A DNA stretch of 64,000 nucleotides from Symbiodinium natans. Taxonomy: Eukaryota; Sar; Dinophyceae; Suessiales; Symbiodiniaceae. Positions 19,159 to 28,700 of this stretch are shown here, one piece after another (positions within the stretch are counted from its first letter, which is position 1; each line of letters begins with the position of its first letter). Made by a program: the position numbers and the translations under genes. Under the pieces are notes generated by a model, which ran no database searches, had not been told where the DNA came from, and worked only from the letters and a program-made list of their open reading frames with translations. The stretch spans positions 206,501 through 270,500 of the forward strand of contig CAJNDS010002398.1 of NCBI GenBank assembly GCA_905221605.1, written 5' to 3'.

Positions 19159-19372
19159 TGCAAAAGGTGGACTTGGTCCAACGGCACCTGATCATGCATG
19201 CCAGGCAATGGATGGGCACTCCATTGGGCATGATGATTCGCTGAAGCGCTTGGCCCAACGCGGAGCCTATGGATGCCACCGCACTAGCAACATCGTCCGG
19301 AATGCAGAAGCAAGGGGGCTGGGGGTGCCTTAGCATCTGAAGCATCCGGATAAAAAAGCACCAATCCACCAT
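19070..19372 (-). CDS. possible true N-terminus of the helicase ORF, Cys-rich
   Basis: Starts with ATG at 19372 and reads about 75 sensible residues, including two Cys pairs (HCLAC and FCSAC) that could hold zinc. It then overlaps the beginning of the 1301-codon frame in a different phase. I infer that a single-base change near 19140, or a splice, joins them. Without it the large ORF has only a GTG start. It may instead be a short separate ORF. Confidence 0.35.
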   Translation of the reverse strand: MVDWCFFIRMLQMLRHPQPPCFCIPDDVASAVASIGSALGQALQRIIMPNGVPIHCLACMIRCRWTKSTFCSACAIPLLLEQRPAFGLRVCVGVARQVCA

Positions 19373-19789
19373 TTGCCTTAAGTGGTCCTCTGACGCACAA
19401 CCACGCCAATTGAATCAAGGCTCGCAGATGTCAACATTTGCCAAAACAACTTTCAGCGCTTGTCGTGTTCCGGCATGATCATCTACGCATCTTACAGCTT
19501 CTTGGTTTAAGTGAAGTTTAAATTCCAACTCCCACGGCCAGGCGTGCCTAAGGCATACCTAGAACGGCAGCAAAGCAGTTAAAAGACCCCAGAACTTGCT
19601 TAGGTTTGCACTACCGGTTGAGAAGCCTTTACCTGCAGTACATTTAGTAAACCGCACAATTGTCAGTAACACTGTTGGGCACAAAGCACGTGCAGAAGCT
19701 ATTGGAAGAACCTTTGTGTGGTTTAACGTGTTTGGACTTAAATGAGGAAACCTTAACTTGCTCAAAGCTTCTTTGATTTGCTTGTCTAC
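19373..19789. other. gene-less stretch upstream of the element ORFs
   Basis: About 420 bases with no supported gene. It would hold the promoter and leader of the minus-strand ORF series if the element starts here. No TATA-like or other control motif could be assigned. Confidence 0.4.
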
Positions 19790-20093
19790 CTTCTTTGCAC
19801 CAGTGGTTACATGATGGTGGTTTTGATGATCTGGTACACGCTTGCATTTTGCGACCCCCCTCCGTATGCTCTGCACTGCTTTACCTGGATTTCTGCAACA
19901 ACTTTAAGTCTAAGCGCGGGGGAACACAAGACGTTTGGTGCTCTAATCTTGCGGGTTACTGCTGTTGGTGGCTGTTTGTGGTTCTTTGGTGTGTGTTTGC
20001 TTTAGTTTTCGCACCAATGTTAAGATTCCCAAGAACGGCTTACTGCGCTGCTAATGCAGCAAAGAGGGCATCGTCCAAAAAAAAAATTAAGTC
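19790..20093 (+). mobile_element. SINE-like element, copy B
   Basis: Plus-strand relative of 2628-2945. It begins with caccagtggttacatgatgg and ends with a ten-base A run at 20083-20092. The 3' stem reads GCTGC, loop TAAT, GCAGC; against copy A one base pair has changed on both sides, which supports a conserved RNA fold. Open frames across it are fortuitous or residual. Confidence 0.65.
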
Positions 20094-20529
20094 GCGCCAA
20101 CTCACCCCACCCTGCTTGATCCTCTTTAAGTTGCGCAGGCTTCAAAGCATGTGCATACTTGTTTCAACACCTGTGCAAGAATCGTGTTGTGAATTCCCGC
20201 TTGTTTTTTCTTCTCAGCCACCAACAGTCAGCCAATCACTACCCGGGCTTTCCATTGCCATTGTTCCTATCATGCACAAGAAACCACCACGGTACTGCAC
20301 TTGTCTGTCTGCATCCAACTCTAATGGGTTGGGGAACTTGGTTGTCTTCCTGAACCTAAGTTTTGCCACTGGTCCCGTAAACAGCACTAGAGATGTTAAT
20401 GCTCAGATTAAATGATACAGAGCATCCGACAACAAAATAATCTCCAAAAATTCTAACGTGCAATACAACAAAACTCCATCCTGCAATCCGTAGGCAATAA
20501 TAGCAATGTATCGCGTCTCTAGATGACAG
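20094..20529. other. gene-less stretch
   Basis: About 435 bases between the SINE-like copy and the inverted element fragment. A plus-strand open frame continues through part of it but shows no recognisable protein feature. Confidence 0.4.
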
Positions 20530-21110
20530 CTCCCACTAAAAAGGCCCCTGGAGCGCACTGCCGGACTGTCGATTGTTGTGGGCTTTCCCGAATCCGACCA
20601 CAGGATTACTGACCTCCATGTCAATGTGCCGCCAGCGGCCATGGTGGCTTTCCTTGCCGGTCGCGCTTATTGGCGGCCTACATGCCCTACAACGAAACAC
20701 ACGGTGGATCCGAGCAGCGGACTTCCTCAGGTCAGTGGGCAGGTGTTCTGAAGGCCGCCAAACACACGGATATGGAGGCGGCCAGGCTTGCACAGGGCTT
20801 AAACGCTTGGGCAGTGTCAATATGAAGAGTTTAGAAGTTTCCCCCTGCCCATTTTCCAAGGTCATCAGGCTCGCTCTTGGTGGCCAATCAGAACATTAAG
20901 CACTTTTTGGTCCGTCTAGAACCTGGAATGGCTCGATACCACTGGAACCTGTGTCTTCCGCATTGATGGAGGATCTGCTGCCACTACTTGTTGGACTGCT
21001 CTCAAGGGCTCGCAAGATCCAAGCATCCAACCAAGCAGCAAACGCCCTGGACTGGAAAGGCCCTTGGCAATTATCCCTCACACCTGCCTGACTGCATGGG
21101 TCCACTGGAT
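20530..21110 (+). pseudogene. inverted, deleted copy of the element 3' end
   Basis: This plus-strand segment matches the minus strand of 5056-6300 (for example aaggcccctggagcgcactgc and gggctttcccgaatccgacc), with internal deletions that shorten it to about half. It ends at ccactggat, exactly the point where the left copy ends. It encodes the same eroded C-terminal recombinase-polyprotein segment and has frame breaks. Either it is a second, truncated insertion in opposite orientation, or it is the other arm of a long inverted repeat around the ORF series. Confidence 0.8.
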
Positions 21111-21113
21111 CGA

Positions 21114-21430
21114 AGGGGTGTGACAGATCAAACTCCCCAAAGGAGAGGAAAGACGTGCGTCTGCCCCATGGTGGTCAGCCAGTGGAAACTTAACAGCGAG
21201 AACAATCGAGGCAAGACCGGCCCAGGGCACTCCATGGTGGTCAGCCAGTGGAGCAGCTCCGAGCAAAAGGTCCACTGCTCACCCTGGCTTGCAGCTGCGC
21301 CCACCTGGAGAGATGTTTGCACGGCGCAGGCTGGCTCTCCGCCCGCCTGGATACTGCCTGACGGTGCCACCCAAACAAAAGATGTGTATACCATGGAAAT
21401 CTTAGCGCTCTTGCAGGCTGCAAAGTGATG
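21114..21430 (+). repeat. 690-bp unit, partial copy
   Basis: Matches the first part of the 690-bp unit (gacgtgcgt, then two ccatggtggtcagccagtgg motifs) and rejoins it near the end (gatgtgtataccatgg), with an internal deletion. It follows directly after the element 3' fragment. Confidence 0.75.
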
Positions 21431-21439
21431 TGAGCAGCA

Positions 21440-21640
21440 CCACCGCATTAGCCTCTTTAGAGTTGTCATTTGGCCGAGATACCACAAAGAGGAGGATCGC
21501 ATTGCCATGACTCACAGTGAGCCAAGCGTTGTCTTGTCCCGTGATGAGCGGCGGGGCAACCAGTGTGGGCGGCTGCTGGGTAGCGAGAGGCACTCCACTC
21601 CATAGGCTCACCGCAGTGCCCACCCAGAAGGGTGTTTTCC
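21440..21640 (+). repeat. copy of the 4.3-4.6 kb segment
   Basis: Matches 4300-4610 (cacaaagaggaggatcgcattgcc, the span ending cccagaagggtgtt) with small deletions. It shows that the left flank of the copia insertion was the same repeat assembly as at 3-5 kb. Confidence 0.7.
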
Positions 21641-21769
21641 GTACACGTGAAAAACCGAAGGTCCCTCTGGTACCTTTTCCCTTGAAAGCACGAACCCTGA
21701 CCTCTCACACAAGTGCGGAGAACTCTCTCTTTTTCACAGTCAGAGCCACTTGAGCCAAAAGTCACGAAG

Positions 21770-22019
21770 TGCACAAACTAAACGAATTCTCTCTTGTGAG
21801 CTTAAACTCAGCTTCAGAACGAAGTTCCTACACACTGCACACTCACTTTAAATAGCGTATTGGGCAAAAACACACTCGTATGATTTCCTTGGAAATCAAC
21901 GAGGCATAAACCATCGAGGATGGGATCACACGGATTCCCAATCACTCCGAAGCAAAACAAACCTATACAAGCTGATCCAAAACATGACAAAAACATCACT
22001 GATCAGCCACAATCTTCCA
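21770..22019 (-). repeat. terminal repeat of the copia element, left copy
   Basis: In the direction of the copia ORF (minus) this reads TGGAAGATTG ... TTTGTGCA, so it has TG...CA ends. It is preceded by a purine run GCGGGGGG (22020-22028) that fits a polypurine tract, as expected for a 3' LTR. It matches 31054-31320, but that copy is in the opposite orientation. It has a 17-base insertion and lacks about 40 bases found in the other copy. Confidence 0.8.
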
Positions 22020-22757
22020 CCCCCCGCATTTTGCTGAGGGTTCATGTCAAAGATCTGAAGTCCAAGCCCAGCTCGGCACTTCAACACTAAGGGGATGCCC
22101 TGGCCACATTCCCTTGGTGCGTACTCGCCACCAAACGAAACAAACAACACACCAGTCGATCTCTGACATCAAACTTAAAACTCATGCAAGATCCCACCAT
22201 CAGGCAGGTTGTCCTGGGTCCACATCACTGGTAACCCAAGAGTTCGTTGTCCAAACACGTGAAAAACGAATTAAACTTGCATCCACCTGCACTGGGGCAG
22301 GGTTGTCTTGGAACGAATCCAAGAGTTCGTGGTGACAAACACGTGAAAACGAATTAATGCAAGCTTCAGATGTTTCCCACTCAGCACTCGACCTTGTCGT
22401 GGTACTCCTCCTCAGTCTCGCATCTTCCAGGTCACCAAACTCACCAACTAGCATCGGCTAGCTGATCCTTCAGGAAAAGATTGGCTTCATAGTTTCGCTT
22501 CTTCCAGCGTACCATCAGCCAAAAACGTCTTCAGAGGTGGCAATCAGACGCCTTGCAGAAGGGGCTATAGAGTCCCTCGTTGAGTTTCATCATCATTTTG
22601 CCTCCTCTTTGCAAACTTCTCATGCACTGAAACAAGGGCTCACACTAACCAGAAAAATCGCGGGCGCTCCATGGCGGCAACGCGGCCATGGCTTCCAAAA
22701 AAATGGCTGCGGGTTTCACTCACCCACCCAACCACTGAGATCACTTAGCATCTCAGT
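22020..22757 (-). other. 3' noncoding part of the copia element
   Basis: No ORF. It contains a purine tract next to the terminal repeat. It also contains two related segments (22207-22280 and 22302-22365) that both hold ccaagagttcgt and aaacacgtgaaaa followed by cgaatta. A third echo of acacgtgaaaaa lies at 21641, outside the terminal repeat. Confidence 0.6.
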
Positions 22758-25700
22758 TCATTCTTCATCCTCTTCGCCCTTCTTCTCGCCAGCTCCAGTT
22801 GACTCCATCAACTTGGCGCGGCGCTCCTTGGCGGCTTCCTTCATCTCCGCCAACTCAGCCGTCCTCGTTTCCATCATCACATCCTGCGAAGATCGGCTAG
22901 GCTCAGCTGGCGTCTCCGCAGGCCTCTCAGTTGGCTGGTCTCCAACCTTTCTCTTCTTCTCTTCCAACATCAGCTCCAAATCGGCAACACTAAAGCTTGC
23001 CTTCACACGCTCAGCAATCTGCGCGATAGCTGCTGCATCCAACTCAGATGGTACAACTGACACAGGCGAGCGAACCGCTTCGCCTTCCAGCTTTGCTCTC
23101 TTAGCAGCTTCTTCCTCGGCAGCTGACAGGTCGGCGATGCGCTTGCGCTTTCGCTCAGCTTCCTCGAACTCTCGGTCTTGCTGTTCCGCTGCAGCCTTGA
23201 GGATCCGCTTCAGGTCCTTTTCCTCCTTCTCGAGTTTCCCAACATTCTCACCCATGATCCCAAAGGCTTGCTGCCACATGTCGGCAGGCAACGTCAAGTT
23301 GAACCTCACCACATAGTCGGTCGGCAAGTGCCACTTACACTTGCAGATCCACACAACACCGCTTCGAGTCTCACTCGCAACCACCTTCTTCCAGCTTGCC
23401 GCCCTCTGCGTGTCGGTGATCTCCTCTTTCTTTTTCTCCAGGTCCTCCAAGAATCCTGCAACAGACTCCATCACGGATCTGTAGTGGCTGTAGGCCACAA
23501 ACGACCACTTGGGGACTGGTCTCTCCCTCAGCTCCGGCTCGTGAATCCGAAGTGTATCACACGACAACATCGAAATCACTCGCACTCGCTCCACCAGTTC
23601 CTTAAACACCAAGGATCCTTCCTTTGCACTTCTCTTCCAGCGCAACACCCATGGGGGATAATACGAGCTCTCAGCTTCATCCTCCATGATCCTCTCTGCT
23701 CCCAAAATGGGTAGCATGCACAACAGATCCACCATCCGCAAGACTCCGAGGTCCTGGTGCTCACCCAGAAGCAAAACAGGGACTATCCCTTTTCTCTTCA
23801 AGTACCTCACGAAGCTCAACATCGCCAGGCCACACGTTCCCGGCGGTACTTCCATGTACAGTCCTCCTTCATTCACTGCCATCTCCCAGATGATGGCCTT
23901 GCCACCAATCTGTCCACGGACATCCAAGATTCCGAAGATCTTCGTGGGTTTCTCCTGTAGCTCACACACCTCCTGGATGGGCTTCACCAGCTTCTCGTAT
24001 GAGCTTTGATAGCGCAACATATCCTTGTCGGATAGCGTGCCTACCACGTCCTTGAGCTCTAGCTCATCCACTGGAGTTCCGCGCCGGCAGATACTCCATG
24101 ACACATCACCGAACCACTTCGGCGGCTCTGGATCCGCCAGCTCCGGAAACACGTCGACCATCCGTTCAATCACCTTCGGCATGGCCTTGGGTTTCGGTGC
24201 AGCTTGGCCTGAGCCTCGGCTTTCACCTTTATCACCCCTTTTTCCAGCAGCTCGGCGCTCCTTCTCTGCCTCTCGGAGATGGAATGCATGGCTTGCATCC
24301 GTGCCAGAGACTGTCACAGTCTGTTTGCACTTTTCGCACTTGGGCTTGCCACTTTCATCCCAGCTCAACCCGGCAGCATGCTCGGATCTGAACAACCATT
24401 TGCAAACCTTACACCAAAAGGGGCTTTTCATCTCAGCACCCTGCTCACCCTTCCTGCTGTCTTCAGCTGCCATTTTCCTGTCCTTCACCAAAGGTACAGG
24501 CTCCAGGCTAGGGCTAGCTTCCGTGGTGCTTGAACCAAAGCTTTTGCGGTTGGACCATAAATCCATTTCTTGAACCTCAGGGGAAGAGTCTTCACGAAGG
24601 GTTTCGGGACTTCTAAGGTGGAAATTTTCAAAAACTTCACCACACTTTTTCACACTTTTCAACGATCCAACTTGCTCCACACTGCATCCAGTTGCCTCGG
24701 CACACTGGCATGCCTGAACTCCAACCCTTGGTCGGATTCCACAGATCCTCCACACCTGCTGCACATCTTCACCAGGGTATATACCCATAGCTTGCTGGTG
24801 CTGACAGAATGTCACTTGACTCAAGCACTTTGTAAGAACGTCAGCGATCATTCCCGCTGTCGGGCACCAAATGACCTTCAAGGTCTGAGCTTCCTGTATC
24901 CGCTCCTGAAGATAGCAGACAGCGATGTCTAAGTGGCGAACTCGCCTACTCAACCCACGGTTTAGCAAAACCGCTCTCGCTGAGGAACTGTCAGTGTGCA
25001 ATCGGATCGTGACATCTGACTCGGCCAACTGACCGATCAAAGTCGCAAGTCCCTCACTCTCCTGTACCGCAGTCAAGATGGCTCTCAACTCGGCTTCACA
25101 AGAACTCAGCGATACACACCCTTGAACTCGAGAGATTCCCTTGATCAGGCATCCTCTATAAAAGATGGCTATGCCCGACACAGATCTTCGTCCTAACGAC
25201 GCTTGGGGTGCCCAACTGGCATCCGCATACACTTCCAGCTGCGCCGGCCCACTGTCTGGTACATTCCCATCAGGGCCAAAGTACTGCCATGCATGGTATT
25301 GTCCCTTTAGGAACCTAATCACTTGTCGCAATGCTTGCTCAAAGCATGCTGTTGGCTTGGACTGTCCTTGCGAAAGAATGGACATCCACCTACTCAGGTC
25401 AGGTCTCGACTGACCCCACCATGCAATCCGGCCAAGTACTGCTCTGTACCTCGCAGCTGCAGTGTCACTCAACTCAGGATCCGAACCACTTGCTCTGCCC
25501 TTCTCGACCGTTTTCACGATGTCCGGAGGAGCAGTAACCACCTTCAGGTCCTTACAGAACTCTGTCTCGAACAGGGCATCTAAGTATGCCGGGGGCACTC
25601 GCATCCTGAGATGACTCCCTTGTCTCTCAATCTCTCGCCCCAAAAAGGTGATCTTTCCACCAGTGGAAGTGATTCGACCCGTTTCCTTGATCTTCAACTC

Positions 25701-28700
25701 TCCGTTCAGGGTGTCGGTCACCAACCGAATGGCATCTCTAGTGCCACACAGAATCAAATCGTCCACATAGCACAACATGAGGAATCTTTTCCCTCTCACA
25801 GTGCCCTCGAAGACGGAAGGTTCCGTTGGGCATTGCTTCAACCCAACTTTCTTCACAACTGTCGCCAGCTTCAAGTTCCAAGCTTTGGCGGCAACTCTCA
25901 AACCATTCATGGCTTGATCCAGAATCATAAACACCGGGACATAATAGTCCTTGCAGGCGGAAACATCCTTGGGCAATTGGATAATCGCCTTCGATCCTTT
26001 CGGAAGGGGGGAATGCAAGAATGCAGTGCTAACATCCAAAGTTGCGATATCCATAGCATCTACCGAAGCAATGGCCAAAAGCGTCCGTAACGCTTCTAAA
26101 GAAGGAGTCGTAGCACTCAGTCCTAAAGATGATGCTGTGCTCCCCTTTGCGATGTCTTGCACCACACACCGAGCTCTCACAGCTTCCTTGCCATTCACCA
26201 CCTTTGGGCCTATGACCCATCGGGTTGGGATGATCTTTATCCCATGCTGACGAGCAAACTTCTGAGCCTCGTCTGCTCCAACCACTCTCCCTGCTTTGTG
26301 AGCAGTCATACTCTGCAGCTCAGTTCGCCGGCCTTCCACTGTTTTATCCACATCTAATGGACATCCATCTATCTCAGACAGAACACTCGTGGGTCTTGCC
26401 AGCCAAACTTGGGATCCACACACCTTCATGGACTCCGGGAAAGTGCTATTCTTGTTGAGCAGAATCGAATTGGTCACATGTACCAACTTCGGACTCTCGT
26501 CACTGCTTACCATTTTAATAGGACCTTGAGGCACATCGAGTCTTGGGTCTAAATAAATACGATTGATCAGCCGGGGAACTCGATTGGACTCATCTGGAAC
26601 TGAGTTCACATCTGAAGTTAAACTCTCTAAACGCCGGGGAACTCGACTGGACTCATTTGGAACTGAATCCACATCCATTTGAGGTTTTTCTTCCTCCATT
26701 GGGATCGCTTCATCCTCAGCGGGAGTTTCTCCTTCGAAGTATCCAGGTTCCATTGCCTCATCTGGAATCCCTTGGTAAGGCAAACTTGGATCCTCAAAAT
26801 CCTCCATGTCAACATCCACAACTTCTGTCGCAGGTGTTGGGACGCTTTGCTTCTCCTCCAACTTGGGATCTGGTCGACTCTCATAGGTGATCTTCGGGCG
26901 TTTCAGGAGTGAAGGCTCACTTCCAGACTCCATCACCCCCGCATCCTTTGAGCTTCTCTGGTCCATTTTTGGAGTTTCCTCTGTTGGTTCTTTCGATTCC
27001 AACCGTTGTCGTTGAGCTTTCAACCAATCATCATACCGTTTTCGGCATTCAGCATTGTGGTTGGCTTTTCCTCTTTTTGGACCACACGCAGGACAGTTCG
27101 CTGTGCCACCATGTTCCTTCACCCATGCAGCTGGAGGTCCAACTTTGCTCATGTCGGTGGTCGGTCCCTCAGACACTCGGCCCTCAAAGGCCTTGTCCGC
27201 TTCACCTTCAATCCGATCGGGCACACCATCCTCTTTCTCCTTCAGAATCGGGGGAGCCAATGTATCCGATGGATCATGCTCCTTGAGCAAATGTTGACAA
27301 TGCTCCAACCCAATCTTCAACGGAACGATGTGCTTGATGGACTTTGCTCGAAAGTGTTTTGGACAACCATCCACCATGGCACTCACAACATGAGTCAAGC
27401 CACCAACTTCAGGGTACACATAGGCTGCTTCCACAAACCGGGAGAGCGCCGTGGTTTTCATCGAATCCGGTAGCTCAGCCAGAACTGTAGCACCTATCAA
27501 CGACGATCCACACTCATGGAGGGATCTCTGTAGTACCAACTCCTGGGGTGATTTCTTCCCATCAAAGGCAGCTGCATGGTGATTGTGCATTGCAGCACAG
27601 TAAATCAGACCAAACTCAAACGCTCGAGGACTTCTTTTCAAGTCAAAGCCCTGCGCTCGTAGATCCAACCTCACCGTGCTGAACAACTCCTTGAGTGTTC
27701 TCACTGCCCTTTCCACACCACCAACCGCTTCATGTCCCTGCGGAGGTGCTCTTTGGGTCACAATCCTAATCCCCAGATTGGCTCTCTTGATGAGGGCGCT
27801 CACCGCTGTCTCGCTGTCTGTCCTCAACAGTACAGCAGACCCTGCAATGTCCAGTCCGAAAGCATTCATCCAATAACGAATCCAGCTGGAGGTATTGTCA
27901 GCATTGGTCCCTACCAACAGACATCCAATCATTCTGGTTGACATTTCAGTCATGACCAGTACTTTCATGTTGGGAGCCGTCGGCTGGTCTTTCGCAAAAG
28001 TACCAGTTACCAGGTTGATGAAGCAGAAATCTGCTTGCAACGCCACGGGTCGGTCTTGAGCATCCTTGGTCCGACGATGCTGGGTTGTTCCTCTTGTCAT
28101 CCGACAATGAGGACATTCGGACGAAAAAGGAATGTGGCCTCGCATCCGATGCAGCTCCATTTCTTCTTGCTTTTTCTTGGTCATTGACTGCACTGACTGC
28201 ATCTGATCAACCTCCATCGGTCGTTGGCCATCATCCACATCCATGGGTCGAACCTCAGTTCTTCCAAAGGTTACTTTCTTTCGCTTTCCAGCATCACCTT
28301 GCAGGTAGATCCAAGGACATCCAGCCCAGGATACTCCATATCCCATGACTCCTTTCTTCTCGTGTCGCAGCGAAATCTCTCTTCGAGTGAACTTCACTTC
28401 CCAACCAGTATTCACCATCTGCTCGGTGCTCAAGATGTTGTGAGCCACATCTGCTACAACTCCAGTCACACACACCGATGTCAAACCAAGATACTGCTTT
28501 CCTTCATACATAGGCAGCAAGGCTCGGATGCGAACTCGCTCGAAGACATTCACCGGGGTATCGTTGGCTGCTGAGTACCTCTCATTAGGTCCCAACGCCT
28601 TCCGATCCAAGATCTGGAACTCATCCAAGTATCTTTTCGCAATCACAGTCACCGATGCTCCTGAGTCAATCAACCACCATTTGCTTGCATCATCCTTTTC

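Larger units (their letters stand above)
5056..21110 (-). mobile_element. large tyrosine-recombinase/helicase element (proposed)
   Basis: I propose that the co-oriented minus-strand ORFs from 19372 down to 5256 belong to one element. In its own order it encodes: a Cys-rich leader and hydrolase-helicase ORF, two ORFs including a coiled-coil protein, Pro-rich and Cys-rich ORFs, and a tyrosine recombinase with a long tail. The 3' end is supported because an inverted copy of the last 1.2 kb (20530-21110, internally deleted) stops at the same sequence (atccagtgg on the plus strand at 5056, complement ending at 21110). The 5' end is not defined. No reverse transcriptase, DDE transposase or integrase is visible inside it. 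The recombinase gene is frameshifted, so this copy is probably inactive. Confidence 0.5.

Noticed and set aside
5256-19372. A bacterial or phage operon
   Set aside because: Co-oriented ORFs suggested it, but no ribosome-binding pattern is seen, starts are often not ATG, and all flanking repeats, introns and retroelements are eukaryotic. Contamination is not supported.
5256-19372. Helitron or Polinton/Maverick
   Set aside because: No Rep/HUH motif, DNA polymerase B, retroviral-type integrase or capsid-like motif was visible; the helicase is not of the Pif1 type as far as its motifs show.
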